64,000 nt of DNA from Zhongshania aliphaticivorans (GCF_902705875.1 NZ_CACSIK010000001.1:1419994-1483993); one strand, 5' to 3'; counted from the stretch's first letter, positions 26,745-36,697 are shown. Numbers and translations are program-made. Notes: generated from the sequence alone by a model not told the origin.

Positions 26745-27798
26745 GCTCAACCGTTATATTGGTAGAACGGTAGCGGGTTCAGTGCTGATGGTGCTGTTGG
26801 TTATTGTTGGACTCGATTTATTATCAGAGTTGATCGAAGGCTTAAAAGAGGTGCGCGGCGACTATACGTTTTTGTCTGTTCTGCAGTACGTGGGGTTAAC
26901 GTCACCAGGTAGCTTTTATGATTATTTGCCCTTTGCGGCATTGGTTGGCTGTCTTGCTGGCCTCGGGTCCTTGGCAAGTAGCAGTGAGTTAATTGTGATG
27001 CGGGCTGCTGGAGTGTCTACTAGCCGACTGGTTTTTGCGGTAATTAAACCAACCCTTGTGATCACGCTGATGGGCTTGTTAATTGCTGAGTATGTTGCAC
27101 CGATGTCTCAGCAAATTGCAGAAAGTCAGCGAGCTGTTGCTCTTCAGAAAACCCCAACTGTGCACTCTCGCCATGGGATGTGGCATAGAGAGGGGCAGCA
27201 ATTTATGCATTTTAATGCAGTGCAGCCTAATGGTGTGTTGTTTGGTGTCAGTATCTTTGGCTTCGACAGGGAGCGGCAGTTAGAGCGTAATACCTTTGCT
27301 GAACGGGCGCATTATATCGATGGTAAATGGACCTTAGAGGGAGCAAGAGTCGTTACGCTTGGGCCTGATGGTGCGGAGTCTGAGTTTATTCAGCAGTTGC
27401 CTTGGGAAACAGGCCTGTCACCAGAATTATTAAATATTTTGGTTTTAGATCCTAAAGATTTGTCCATTAGTGGCTTGTGGCGATATGCAGACTACCTTAA
27501 CCAGCAAGGTTTGAACGCGGGTGATTACGAACTCGCATTTTGGAATAAATTACTACAGCCCTTAACGATTATGGGAATGGTGTTAGTGGCTATTTCGTTT
27601 ATATTTGGGCCGCTGCGCAATGTGACAATGGGATTTAGGGTTTTTATCGGCGTAATGGTCGGTATTGTATTTCGAACCCTGCAGGATATCTTGGGACCAT
27701 CTAGTATGGTTTACGGTTTTGATCCTATTTATGCTAGTTTGCTTCCGATTGGTATTTGCTTTTTAGCCGGCACGTATATGCTCACTAAAAAAGCCTGA
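26737..27798 (+). CDS. lptG: LPS export ABC transporter permease LptG
   Basis: This 353-residue partner of LptF has the same six-helix, jelly-roll layout. The N-terminus LNRYIGRTVAGSVL and the C-terminal helix with GFDPIYASLLPIGICFL are typical of LptG. It starts at GTG 26737 with GGAGG upstream, inside the end of lptF. The gene ends in the left arm of a terminator hairpin. Confidence 0.95.
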   Translation: MGKLNRYIGRTVAGSVLMVLLVIVGLDLLSELIEGLKEVRGDYTFLSVLQYVGLTSPGSFYDYLPFAALVGCLAGLGSLASSSELIVMRAAGVSTSRLVFAVIKPTLVITLMGLLIAEYVAPMSQQIAESQRAVALQKTPTVHSRHGMWHREGQQFMHFNAVQPNGVLFGVSIFGFDRERQLERNTFAERAHYIDGKWTLEGARVVTLGPDGAESEFIQQLPWETGLSPELLNILVLDPKDLSISGLWRYADYLNQQGLNAGDYELAFWNKLLQPLTIMGMVLVAISFIFGPLRNVTMGFRVFIGVMVGIVFRTLQDILGPSSMVYGFDPIYASLLPIGICFLAGTYMLTKKA

Positions 27799-27817
27799 GA
27801 AACGCTCAGGCTTTTTT
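27787..27817. terminator. Bidirectional terminator between lptG and the RDD gene
   Basis: A 13-bp perfect stem (AAAAAAGCCTGAG / CTCAGGCTTTTTT) with an AAACG loop and A/T runs on both sides. It covers the lptG stop and reaches into the last codons of the converging RDD gene. Confidence 0.93.
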
Positions 27818-28357
27818 CTTGTCTTTGGGGATGGCGCGTAGCACAGTTCTTGATGCGCGATCATGCCAAGCTAGGCCGTCTTTATCTAGCCAAATCCACC
27901 AGTAACCCATTCCGCCTGCAGCAAGAGAAATAGCACCTACTGCTACACGTATAATGCACTGTCCCCAACTTGGTTTTCCGCCATTTTGATGCTCAATTTT
28001 AATACGCCAAGCTTGCATGCCCAAGGTTTGTCCACTTTTACGCCAGAACCAACCATAAAAAATAATAATCAGCATCAGTAGGTAGGCGCGGTATAACCAA
28101 CCTTGCAAGGGAATATCTAGCTCGTGAACAACGCTGTTATTGGCTGGGGTGGCTGAGAACGATTCGGGGCTAAGTATAAAGGCAGGAATAAGCGTTGCGA
28201 CAAACAATACAGCAAAGAGTAAAAATCCATCGTAGACAATAGCGGCTAGACGCCTGAATACGCCGGGTGGCTGCTCAGTGTTTACGCTAGGCGTGGGCGT
28301 ATCTGAAGCCTGTTTTTTTGCGTTAGCTGAATTTGAGTGTTTGGCTTTGGGGGGCAT
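27806..28357 (-). CDS. RDD family membrane protein
   Basis: This ~183-residue inner-membrane protein has a polar N-terminal extension of about 40 residues (KAKHSNSANAKKQ), then the RDD domain. The RDD signature is present in RRLAAIVYDGFLLFAV, and helices follow near the middle and in the IIRVAVGAISLAAGGMGYWW segment. The C-terminal SRTVLR motif is also typical. The biochemical role of RDD proteins is mostly unknown; some are linked to ion transport. The start could be ATG 28357 or GTG 28372; I prefer the ATG. It converges on lptG. Confidence 0.88.
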   Translation of the reverse strand: MPPKAKHSNSANAKKQASDTPTPSVNTEQPPGVFRRLAAIVYDGFLLFAVLFVATLIPAFILSPESFSATPANNSVVHELDIPLQGWLYRAYLLMLIIIFYGWFWRKSGQTLGMQAWRIKIEHQNGGKPSWGQCIIRVAVGAISLAAGGMGYWWIWLDKDGLAWHDRASRTVLRAIPKDKKKA

Positions 28358-28421
28358 TGGCGGTAGATCCACAACAGAAACCCGCGCATTGTAACAGGGC
28401 TGGGCATAAGGTGTAGATAGC

Positions 28422-28910
28422 TTAAAAAGCGAGTGCTAAGCCCAATGTAAGTGAATCACTGCGGACTTGAACGCTGTAGTCAGTTTTATAACGGCTATAG
28501 TTTGACATCACCACGCGGCCATTTTCATTTGGAAGATAATTCTTGGCAACTGAGCTGCGCCCGTGAAATGACTTATATAGCGCTTTTAGTCCCATTTTTA
28601 CCAAGGCTTTGGTAGCAGCGCTGCCGTGTTTTGCTGAGTTTTGATCCATCCATACTCTGTTGAAACGCGCTTGATTGGCATTGAATGCTTGAAATTTACC
28701 GGTGTTTACATTGCGTTCAATACAAAAGCTAATCGTTGGTTGGTAGTTTAGTTTTTGATTTCTAGGCAGCGTTATGTCGTTAACAGTTTCCTTTCCCCAA
28801 GCATCAGCCATGGCGTTACATGAAGCTAAACCCAAGCTTAGTAACACTAGGTACTGCCACTTTGATACACATTGTTTAAAGCAAGCATAGGCGTTTTTTA
28901 TATTATTCAT
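28422..28910 (-). CDS. Exported protein of unknown function
   Basis: This is a 162-residue protein with a basic N-terminus and a hydrophobic signal segment at about 19-31, ending near the NAMADA cleavage-like site around residue 37. The mature part has basic, Asn/Ser-rich stretches, and the C-terminus (SLTLGLALAF) alternates hydrophobic residues and ends in Phe, as outer-membrane strands do. I do not recognise a family. The ribosome binding site GGGAG is about ten bases upstream. It is an isolated gene, divergent from the response regulator. Confidence 0.6.
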   Translation of the reverse strand: MNNIKNAYACFKQCVSKWQYLVLLSLGLASCNAMADAWGKETVNDITLPRNQKLNYQPTISFCIERNVNTGKFQAFNANQARFNRVWMDQNSAKHGSAATKALVKMGLKALYKSFHGRSSVAKNYLPNENGRVVMSNYSRYKTDYSVQVRSDSLTLGLALAF

Positions 28911-29089
28911 TGCTGTTAGGCTCCCTCGCAGATCTTAATCTGTTGGAAAAAAGTGTACGTGCCTGCATACTATGGGTGAATAAGTAGATGTACTTTATTG
29001 GCCTAGGTCTTTCATCAATAGATGTTTCGTTGTCAGCTGGCAGGGCATGGGGCATGAAGGTAAAATAAAATCGGAAGGGATCAATATAG

Positions 29090-29767
29090 ATGCGGGTTTT
29101 ATTGATAGAGGATGATACAAGCGTAGCTGAATATATCGTAAAGGGGCTACGAGAGAGTGGCTATCAAGTTGAGCACGCTGCCGACGGAAAAACGGGCTTA
29201 GTTAAGGCAACAACAGAAGAATATGATGCCTTAATTGTTGACCGTATGTTGCCGCATGTAGATGGGCTCACAATAATTCAAACGCTTCGGGCGTCAAATG
29301 ATACTACCCCAGCGTTGATTTTGAGCGCACTTGGTGAGGTAGATGATCGTGTTAAGGGTTTAAAAGCGGGAGGGGATGACTATCTAGTTAAGCCTTTCGC
29401 ATTTGCTGAATTATTAGCTCGCATCGAGGTGATATTGCGGCGTCAGGAGGCGGGGTCGGCTGTCACACGCTTGAAAGTGGCTGATCTTGAAATGGATTTG
29501 TTAGCTCATAAGGTGTCACGTGCTGGTCAACCATTTAACCTACAGCCACGCGAATATAAATTATTAGAATATTTGATGCGTCACGCTGGTCAGGTGGTCA
29601 CGCGGACAATGTTGCTTGAAAATGTGTGGGACTATCATTTTGACCCCCAGACAAATGTTATTGATGTCCATATTAGCCGCCTGCGCCAAAAAATTGATAA
29701 AGGCTTTGATAAACCCCTGCTGAACACAGTTCGCGGCGCTGGATATATGTTGGATGATTCTCAGTAA
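29090..29767 (+). CDS. OmpR/PhoB-family response regulator
   Basis: This 225-residue regulator has a receiver domain with the acidic pair in IEDDT, the phospho-acceptor D51 in LIVDRMLP and the conserved Lys in LVKPFAF. A winged-helix DNA-binding domain follows, with REYKLLEYLMRHAGQVVTR and DVHISRLRQKI. It resembles CzcR/CopR/QseB-type regulators, but the signal cannot be named. GGAAGGGA precedes the ATG. The histidine kinase gene overlaps its last 14 bases. Confidence 0.94.
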   Translation: MRVLLIEDDTSVAEYIVKGLRESGYQVEHAADGKTGLVKATTEEYDALIVDRMLPHVDGLTIIQTLRASNDTTPALILSALGEVDDRVKGLKAGGDDYLVKPFAFAELLARIEVILRRQEAGSAVTRLKVADLEMDLLAHKVSRAGQPFNLQPREYKLLEYLMRHAGQVVTRTMLLENVWDYHFDPQTNVIDVHISRLRQKIDKGFDKPLLNTVRGAGYMLDDSQ

Positions 29768-31133
29768 AATCTTTACCAGTTTTACTTTTCGGTTTTTGGT
29801 CAGCTATGTCGCGTGGCTAAGTGTCGCTGTTTTTATGGTACTGGCATTGATCTATGCGTTTATTGCGTACGATTTTTTTGCTGAGGTACACCACTCGGTA
29901 GAGAGTGAGCTTGGCGCCTTAAGTGAGGCGTATAAAAATGGCGGCGAAGAGGCTGTTGATGAATTTGTACGAATCCACAGCGGCCCAGATCGTTTGATCC
30001 GCTTTTTCTATTACGTTGGCGATGAAAACTTGAATAAAATTGCCGGTAATCTTGATTACTGGCCAGACAGCCAAGAGTATAGAAATGGTTGGCTGGGTTT
30101 TAGTTTTGAATCCTTAACAACAGCGTCAGACTTTGTGGGCACTGAATTTGTGGCGCGATCTCGCCAGCTATCTGGTGGTGAGCATGTTCTTGTGGCCCGT
30201 CACTATGCCGATGTATTGAATAGCACTAAATTGGTAGGCGGTGCTTTAACGCGCAGTATGGTCGCGACCATTTTGTTGGGCACCATTGGTGGCGCCATTG
30301 TCGCGGCGTTAACATTAAGACGTGTCGATCATATCAACGTAACGTTACGGCGTATTATGACCGGGGATTTGTCCGAGCGTATTGATACGCATGCTAGCAC
30401 CGGGGATTTCTTACGTTTGTCTGAAAACGTGAATCAGATGCTGGATCGCATAGAGGCACTGATGGCGGGCGTTAGACAGGTTTCCGATAATATTGCTCAC
30501 GATTTACGTACCCCGCTAACTAGGTTGCGCAATAAACTCAGTGATTTACATGAAAATTGTGAGGTTGCTGCAAGTCGGGATCAGCTAGAAATGTTGATTG
30601 AAGAGGCTGATGGTTTACTCGGCACCTTCAGTGCATTGCTGCGGATTGCTCAGGTAGAGACTGGTCATCGTCGCTCCGGTTTTGGTGACGTTGATTTGTG
30701 TACCCTAGTGTCAGATGTTATTGAGCTCTATGAACCCTTGGCGGCTGAAAAAGAGCAAGTTTTCCACACTGGGTTAGCCAAGGTTGGCAGTTTTCATGGT
30801 GATCGAAATCTGTTGTTTCAGGCGGTGGCAAATTTACTTGATAACGCGATTAAGTACACCCCAGAAGGTGGCCGAGTGCAGGTGAATCTGGCCGTTCAGG
30901 GAAGTGTGGTTAGAATTGAGGTTGCAGATAGCGGTATTGGTATCCCAGAAGAAGATCGGGAGCGAGTGTTTCAGCGATTTTTTCGGGTTGAGCACAGCCG
31001 TAGCCGACATGCGGGTAATGGTTTAGGCTTGAGTTTAGTGCAAGCAGTTGTCCGGCTCCATGATGGATATATAGAACTTAAAGATAATAATCCAGGATTA
31101 CGCATTGTATTGCGGTTCCCAAGGGGGCATTGA
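29754..31133 (+). CDS. Sensor histidine kinase partner of the OmpR-type regulator
   Basis: This 459-residue kinase has a transmembrane helix at about 12-37, a periplasmic loop to ~165, a second helix (166-187), a HAMP domain (188-240), HisKA with H249 in NIAHDLRTPLTRL, and an HATPase domain with NLLDNAIKYTPEGG, DSGIGIPE and GNGLGLSLV. All catalytic boxes are intact. The periplasmic region has no metal-rich motif, so the stimulus is unknown. The gene overlaps the regulator gene by 14 bases, so translational coupling is likely. Confidence 0.94.
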   Translation: MILSKIFTSFTFRFLVSYVAWLSVAVFMVLALIYAFIAYDFFAEVHHSVESELGALSEAYKNGGEEAVDEFVRIHSGPDRLIRFFYYVGDENLNKIAGNLDYWPDSQEYRNGWLGFSFESLTTASDFVGTEFVARSRQLSGGEHVLVARHYADVLNSTKLVGGALTRSMVATILLGTIGGAIVAALTLRRVDHINVTLRRIMTGDLSERIDTHASTGDFLRLSENVNQMLDRIEALMAGVRQVSDNIAHDLRTPLTRLRNKLSDLHENCEVAASRDQLEMLIEEADGLLGTFSALLRIAQVETGHRRSGFGDVDLCTLVSDVIELYEPLAAEKEQVFHTGLAKVGSFHGDRNLLFQAVANLLDNAIKYTPEGGRVQVNLAVQGSVVRIEVADSGIGIPEEDRERVFQRFFRVEHSRSRHAGNGLGLSLVQAVVRLHDGYIELKDNNPGLRIVLRFPRGH

Positions 31134-31145
31134 GCAATATTAGCG

Positions 31146-31781
31146 CTATTTTAATTTTAGATGTTCTGTATTCGGCACTTTATAGACATGTTTTGGCATG
31201 TCGTCTAGTAGCGGCGTCCCACTAGAGCACAGGCTTATATGGTCAAGCGTAAGGGCTGGGGTGTCTTTTGGCTCTGTGGGGCTAAGAATGGGGCTTCCTT
31301 CTGGCGCAAGATCAATGTGGTCGGTATCAGGGGCAGCTATCGGAATATCAGGGTTTTCACTCAAGTTGTCCCCTTGGCTGGCAAGACTTAAATGAGCTGT
31401 TTCCGGTGCGGCAATGGGTGGGTGTTGACGTTCATCTTCATTCAAGACGGCCGTACCACTGGGGCAAAGGGATAATGTTGATGATGAGGTCGCTGCACGG
31501 TCAGTGGCGGTGTCGGTTTGAGGCTGATCTGAGTATTGAAAAGTAGAGCCTGCCGGCACCGCTTTGGTAACCACACCAATTTTTTTGAATGCTTGCTGAT
31601 AGCGTTGCAATTCAACCGAATTAAGCCCTTTGCGAACACGACTTGGTTTGCCGTTGATGAGCTTTTCAACTTGATCAACGGGCCTTTTAAAGAGGATGGC
31701 CAGTTTATTGATCGCAACATCACGCACAGTATCTGCTGCGATGTCGCCGGTCATGAATAGGTCAAATTGCGTATCAGTCAT
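31146..31781 (-). CDS. Repeat protein with N-terminal helical domain, unknown function
   Basis: This is a 211-residue protein. Residues ~1-75 form a basic domain (FDLFMTGDIAAD, LAILFKRPVDQVEKLINGKP, QQAFKKIG) of a type I have seen in uncharacterised gammaproteobacterial membrane or zinc-ribbon proteins. After a Thr/Ser linker, residues ~95-210 hold four and a bit repeats of ~25 residues. Each starts with HxxLxxxG and contains an L-rich turn then a Pro-rich stretch (for example AHLSLASQGDNL, DHIDLAPEGSPIL, DHISLCSSGTPLL, EHLKLK). The chosen ATG is 31781; the frame upstream is unlikely to be coding. Function is not known to me. Confidence 0.65.
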   Translation of the reverse strand: MTDTQFDLFMTGDIAADTVRDVAINKLAILFKRPVDQVEKLINGKPSRVRKGLNSVELQRYQQAFKKIGVVTKAVPAGSTFQYSDQPQTDTATDRAATSSSTLSLCPSGTAVLNEDERQHPPIAAPETAHLSLASQGDNLSENPDIPIAAPDTDHIDLAPEGSPILSPTEPKDTPALTLDHISLCSSGTPLLDDMPKHVYKVPNTEHLKLK

Positions 31782-31936
31782 ATCATTGATTATGGCTAGC
31801 TTATAGAATCTATTCAACTTTACAGAATATATAATAAAACAAGAACACGATGACTGCTCAGGGCTACATAAAAGATAAGGAATACGGCCCCAGTTATATT
31901 TTGGTATAGAGGAGAGCTCCACTGAGTAATATTAAT

Positions 31937-32986
31937 ATGGAAACCGTGCCAACTAAGTTTGCACGGTCATTGCTTAATCTTGCCGCTGAACGCGGTTATG
32001 ACCACAGTGGAATATTAACAAGCGCTGGAATCGCTTTTAATCCCTTGAATACACGTTCTGCAGCTTATCAGGCAACGATTTCCGCCATGCAGTACAGCAA
32101 GTTATATCAACAAGTAATGAGTCTTCTGCAGGATGAGGCTTTTGGCTTAATGCTTGGTCACAGTGTGACGCCTGGTGCGTTTCGTATGATGTGCTACTGC
32201 ATTATTGGTTGTGAAAATTTAGACAAAGCTATTAAAAGGGCCTGTGAGTTTTTTAGAACGTTTTACGATGCGGATGCACAAATCTATTTAGACACTCGTA
32301 AAGATAGTGCAATTGTTGGCTATGGCAGTGTTAAGAAAGGGTTTGCCGGAGACCGAGTTGATATGGCGGACCTCTATGGTTTGTCTATTTGGCATCGTTT
32401 TTTTTGCTGGCTAGTGGGAAGTAATATCGAGCTTAAAGAAGTGCGATTTGCAGGCCAAGAGCCTGTGGGCAAAGCGCGAGTTGAAAAATATCAGCAGTTG
32501 TTTTCTTGTCCTGTATTTTACGGCCAGTTACGTGACGAGTTTGTCTTTGATACCCGGTATTTAGCTTACCCCCTTGTTCACAATGAGAAGACGTTAAAGG
32601 AGTTCTTACGTGCTGCGCCTTATCCATTAATGGTCATTAGCGGCGGCCGAGACGACGGCAGTTTGGTCGCGCGGGTACGCGCCATGATTGGCCATGACTT
32701 TTCACAGGGCTTCCCCAGTTTTGAACGCATAACCGAGGCCTTAAATATGTCGGCACCAACTTTACGACGGCGCCTTAAAAAAGAGGGTACTACCTTTCAG
32801 CAGCTTAAAGACGAATGCCGGTGTGATGCCGCTACTGCGTATTTGGGAAATTCGGAGTTGTCTATTAATGCTGTTGCTGCGTTGATGGGTTTTACTGATC
32901 CATCAGCATTTCATCGCTGTTTTAAAAAATGGACCGGCATGACGCCAGGTGAATATCGTCAACAAGAGGCTGATAATAATCATTAA
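31937..32986 (+). CDS. AraC-family transcriptional regulator
   Basis: This 349-residue protein has an N-terminal Arabinose_bd-type domain (PF12625-like, with GAFRMMCYCIIGCENLDKAI near residues 89-108) and a C-terminal AraC helix-turn-helix pair (MSAPTLRRRLKKEGTTF, ELSINAVAALMGFTDPSAFHRCFKKWTGMTPGEYR). It belongs to the OruR/ArgR-like group. The assigned ATG has no ribosome binding site; a GGAG sits seven bases before an in-frame CTG at 31922. It precedes the thiolase/FadB-like genes and could regulate them, but a terminator separates them. Confidence 0.85.
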   Translation: METVPTKFARSLLNLAAERGYDHSGILTSAGIAFNPLNTRSAAYQATISAMQYSKLYQQVMSLLQDEAFGLMLGHSVTPGAFRMMCYCIIGCENLDKAIKRACEFFRTFYDADAQIYLDTRKDSAIVGYGSVKKGFAGDRVDMADLYGLSIWHRFFCWLVGSNIELKEVRFAGQEPVGKARVEKYQQLFSCPVFYGQLRDEFVFDTRYLAYPLVHNEKTLKEFLRAAPYPLMVISGGRDDGSLVARVRAMIGHDFSQGFPSFERITEALNMSAPTLRRRLKKEGTTFQQLKDECRCDAATAYLGNSELSINAVAALMGFTDPSAFHRCFKKWTGMTPGEYRQQEADNNH

Positions 32987-32993
32987 TTGCTAG

Positions 32994-33036
32994 CGCTACA
33001 GTGTTAGGTTTAGCACTGTAGCGAATCGTGTTTTTC
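32994..33036 (+). terminator. Terminator after the AraC gene
   Basis: CGCTACAGTG pairs perfectly with CACTGTAGCG around a 10-base loop, and a TTTTT run follows after a few bases (33030-33035). The distance from stem to T run is longer than ideal. Confidence 0.7.
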
Positions 33037-33215
33037 TCCCCCTCAGCTCGTCCTTCATCCCGCATAAGTCTATGTTTGTTATTGTTTTTGCCCTCCACTG
33101 TCAGTGTGTTGACCGCAAATGTCATTGCCGTAAATAGGCGGGGCGGGGCATTCTGCGTGCCGTGGGTCTCAAGGGGCCCTAATGATGATTCACTCCCAGT
33201 TTGGCAGGAAATACC

Positions 33216-34415
33216 ATGGCAGAAGCATTTATATATGATGCAATCCGTACTCCGCGGGGTAAAGGAAAGCGCGGCGGTTCGCTTTATGAAGTAAAGCCCA
33301 TAGATTTGGTGGTTAACCTTCTTGAGGCATTAAAGAATAAACATAATTTAGATACATCAAAAGTAGAAGACGTCATTTTAGCTTGCGGTGAGCCAGTAAA
33401 AGAACAGGGTCAAAATATTGCCAAAGCCGCATTGGTATATTCAAGCTGGGATGACGTGACTACCGGCGCGCAGTTACACCGCTTTTGTGCTGGTGGCTTA
33501 GATGCAGTCAACTTGGCAGCAGCCAAAGTGGCTTCGGGATTTGAGGAAATGGTCGCTGCCGGCGGTGTGGAGTCTATGTCTCGGCTTGGTATTGGCGCCA
33601 GTGGTGGGGCAACGGGTGATCCTTGGGTGGCCATGAAAAGCTATTTTATTTCCCAAGGCTTGGGTGCAGATATGATTGCAACCATGGATGGGTTTAGCCG
33701 CGAAGATGTTGATCGCTACGCCCTCATGTCACAACAACGTGCCGCATTTGCGCAAAAGAATGGGTATTTTACCTCGATAGTCCCTGTCACAGATTTTAAC
33801 GGTGTGACGATTCTTGATCATGATGAATTTATCCGAGCGGACACCTCGTTAGAGGGTTTGTCTAAGCTCAAGCCTGCCTTTCAGATGTTTGATGATTTTG
33901 GCCATGGCGGGGTAGCAAGGTTGAAATACCCAGCGTTAGAAAATATTGACTGTGTGCATACCCCGGGTAATTCCTCTGGCATTGTCGATGGCGCGAGTCT
34001 GGTGCTGGTGGGTAGCGAGTCAGCGGGAAAGGCGGAAAATCTAGAACCCAGAGCCAGAATTATAAGCTGTGCAGTTGTGGGTAGTGAACCCACGATCATG
34101 TTAGCCGGGCCCGTACCAGCAACAGAAAAAGCGCTTAAGAAAGCGGGGTTAACGGTAGACGATATTGACTTATTTGAACTTAATGAAGCCTTTGCTTCTG
34201 TAGTGTTGCGTTATCAACGCGAGCTAAATATTCCCGATGAAAAAATAAATGTGAACGGGGGCGCCATTGCCATGGGACATCCAATTGGAGCTACCGGCGC
34301 AATGATTTTAGGTGTCTTACTCGATGAACTAGAGCGCCGTAATTTAAAAAGAGGTTTGGTCTCTTTATGTGCTGGCGGTGGTATTGGTATCGCGACCATT
34401 ATTGAGCGGGTGTAA
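33216..34415 (+). CDS. Acetyl-CoA C-acyltransferase (thiolase)
   Basis: This 399-residue thiolase cleaves 3-ketoacyl-CoA in beta-oxidation. The nucleophilic Cys is C91 in [11 protein letters not shown]. The C-terminal His motif [15 protein letters not shown] and the final [14 protein letters not shown] carry the other active residues. The frame opens at TTG 33201, but AGGAA lies five bases before ATG 33216, so I chose that. It is followed after ~120 bases by a FadB-like gene, forming a beta-oxidation pair. FadI-like or FadA-like status is not decided. Confidence 0.92.
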   Translation: MAEAFIYDAIRTPRGKGKRGGSLYEVKPIDLVVNLLEALKNKHNLDTSKVEDVILACGEPVKEQGQNIAKAALVYSSWDDVTTGAQLHRFCAGGLDAVNLAAAKVASGFEEMVAAGGVESMSRLGIGASGGATGDPWVAMKSYFISQGLGADMIATMDGFSREDVDRYALMSQQRAAFAQKNGYFTSIVPVTDFNGVTILDHDEFIRADTSLEGLSKLKPAFQMFDDFGHGGVARLKYPALENIDCVHTPGNSSGIVDGASLVLVGSESAGKAENLEPRARIISCAVVGSEPTIMLAGPVPATEKALKKAGLTVDDIDLFELNEAFASVVLRYQRELNIPDEKINVNGGAIAMGHPIGATGAMILGVLLDELERRNLKRGLVSLCAGGGIGIATIIERV

Positions 34416-34534
34416 CAAAATATCTGTGCACAGTCGTGACAAGTGAGGCCGAGACTGTACTGGCATTTATAGAATATGAGAATAATCGGTGCTTAAAACG
34501 TAATCAGTTCACCGACAAATGAGAGAGAAATAAC

Positions 34535-36697
34535 ATGACATATATTCGTTTGCAAAAAGATAGCGACGGTATTGTAGAGTTGATTTTTGATCAGCCGGGT
34601 AAGGCGGTTAATACCATGGGGCGTGACTATGACGTTGCTATGCGTAGCGCGGTTGCTGAATTAGTAGATATGGTCGCTGAAGGTGAAGTAAAGGGGGTTT
34701 ACGTGCGCAGCTGCAAGCCCCAGCAGTTTTTTGCTGGCGGCGATATTAAAGAAATGTTGGCAATGGATTTAACACCTAGCGCTGAAGAAAAAACCAAGAT
34801 GTATGAAGGGATTATGGCCACAAAGGCGCCGTTACGTCAGTTGGAAACCTTGGGTGTACCGGTGGCGGTGGGTATCAATGGGCCAGCTCTGGGGGGTGGC
34901 TTTGAAATTGCTTTAGCCTGCCATTACCGAGTGGCTATCTCGGGTGTTCAGCTTGGCTTACCGGAAGCGATGATTGGTTTAATGCCAGGAGCGGGTGGTG
35001 TTGTAAGAATGACGTATCTGCTAGGGATGCAAGAAGCTATTGGTCTGATTAGTCAAGGTCGGCGTTTAAAGGCAAATAAGGCATTAGAGAAAGGCTTGTT
35101 ACATGAGTTGGCTGATGACGAAGCAGACATGCATGCCAAGGCAAAGGCGTGGATAAAGTTAAACTCAGGGGCTAAGCAGCCATGGGATGAAGAAGGCTAT
35201 GCCATGCCAGGTGGTGGTCCTGATGATGCGGCTAACCAGGGCTTAACGTTCTTTGGCCCCGCCAATGTCATGGTGCAAACAAAGAATTTAATGCCAGCTC
35301 AAAATGCTATTTTTGCCTGTGTAGTCGACAGTGCTAGAGTCGATTTTGATACTGCGCAAAAGATTGAAGGCCGGTATTTTTTAAGCCTGCTATTAGACCA
35401 AACGGCGCGGAATATGATGACCGCGTTCTTTGTTCAAATGGAAGCCCTGAATAACGGCGTGAGTCGTCCGAATATCACCGAACGTTTTAAATGTAAGCAG
35501 CTCGGTATTATCGGTGCGGGTCAAATGGGGGCGGGAATAGCGACCGCCGCGGCGCAGAAAGGCATTCGCGTTGTGCTCAAAGATATGAATGAAGAAAATG
35601 CTGACAAGGGCTTGTCTTATGCTCAGGCCTTCTTCGCTAAGGGGGTTAAAAAAGGAAAACTGAGCGAAACCCAGGCGCTTGAATATATGTCTAGAATTAA
35701 GCCTACAGCAGAGTATGCGGACCTTGCTGATTGCGATATGGTTATTGAGGCGGTATTTGAAGATAGAGGTGTTAAAGCCGCAGTGACGGAGGAGTGTGAA
35801 GCGGTTATGAAAGATGGGAGCGTGTTTGCATCTAATACTTCTGCGCTACCAATTTCTGAGTTGGCGCAGGCAAGTAAAAATGCAGATCGTTTCATTGGAA
35901 TGCACTTTTTCTCACCGGCGGAAAAAATGCCTTTAGTAGAAATTGTTTGCGGTGTGAAAACCTCTGATGAGAGCTTGGCCAAGGCGTTTGACTTGGCTCA
36001 GCAATTGGGTAAAACCCCCATTGTTGTCAATGACGGACCAGGTTTTTTCACCACTCGGGTGATCAGCAAAACTGTTACCCAAGGTGCAAGCATGTTAGAA
36101 GAGGGTGTTAACCCTGTGCTGATAGAATCTGCTGCACGTGATAATGGTTCGCCGGTTGGCCCCTTGGCCGCGATTGATGAAATAAGCCAAGAAACGGCAT
36201 ATAAAAATGGCCAACAGGCTAAAGCAGATGCTGTGGCACAGGGAAAGCAATGGCAGGATAATGCCGCATCACGGATTCTTGATCGAATGGTCAATGAATT
36301 TGGGCGGCGAGGAAAAATTCACGGAGGAGGGTATTACGAATATCCTGCCAGTGGGAAAAAATATTTATGGCCCGGACTTAAGGCTGCTTTTTCGGCAGCG
36401 GATTACACTGAGATACCCTATCAAGATATTAAAGATAGATTAACCTTCAGTCAGTGTCTTGAAGCTGTAAGGGCAATGGAAGAAGGGGTAATAAAGAACG
36501 TCGGCGACGGCAATATGGGTTCGATTATGGGGATTGGTTTTCCAGCACAAACTGGCGGGGTATTTCAGGCAATTAATGCGTATGGCTTAAATGATTTTAT
36601 TCAACGCGCTCAAGACTTAGAGTTACGTTATGGTAGCGACTTTAATGTGCCTGCTTTATTACTTAGTCGTGCAGAGCTTGATGAGAGTTTTCACTAG
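34535..36697 (+). CDS. Fatty-acid oxidation multifunctional protein (enoyl-CoA hydratase / 3-hydroxyacyl-CoA dehydrogenase)
   Basis: This 720-residue protein is FadB/FadJ-like. The N-terminal crotonase domain has FAGGDIKEM near residue 67, then GPALGGGFEIALAC and the second acid in LPEAMIGLMPGAGG. The NAD-binding domain begins with LGIIGAGQMGAGIA near 329 and has the His of GMHFFSPAEKMP. The C-terminal dehydrogenase domain follows. Together with the preceding thiolase it performs the last three steps of beta-oxidation. Substrate chain length is not evident. Confidence 0.93.
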   Translation: MTYIRLQKDSDGIVELIFDQPGKAVNTMGRDYDVAMRSAVAELVDMVAEGEVKGVYVRSCKPQQFFAGGDIKEMLAMDLTPSAEEKTKMYEGIMATKAPLRQLETLGVPVAVGINGPALGGGFEIALACHYRVAISGVQLGLPEAMIGLMPGAGGVVRMTYLLGMQEAIGLISQGRRLKANKALEKGLLHELADDEADMHAKAKAWIKLNSGAKQPWDEEGYAMPGGGPDDAANQGLTFFGPANVMVQTKNLMPAQNAIFACVVDSARVDFDTAQKIEGRYFLSLLLDQTARNMMTAFFVQMEALNNGVSRPNITERFKCKQLGIIGAGQMGAGIATAAAQKGIRVVLKDMNEENADKGLSYAQAFFAKGVKKGKLSETQALEYMSRIKPTAEYADLADCDMVIEAVFEDRGVKAAVTEECEAVMKDGSVFASNTSALPISELAQASKNADRFIGMHFFSPAEKMPLVEIVCGVKTSDESLAKAFDLAQQLGKTPIVVNDGPGFFTTRVISKTVTQGASMLEEGVNPVLIESAARDNGSPVGPLAAIDEISQETAYKNGQQAKADAVAQGKQWQDNAASRILDRMVNEFGRRGKIHGGGYYEYPASGKKYLWPGLKAAFSAADYTEIPYQDIKDRLTFSQCLEAVRAMEEGVIKNVGDGNMGSIMGIGFPAQTGGVFQAINAYGLNDFIQRAQDLELRYGSDFNVPALLLSRAELDESFH

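Noticed and set aside
34429..34460. Imperfect inverted repeat between the thiolase and FadB-like genes (ACAGTC/GACTGT)
   Set aside because: Stem is only 6 bp with a mismatch at the next position and no T tract; not enough to call a terminator or operator.
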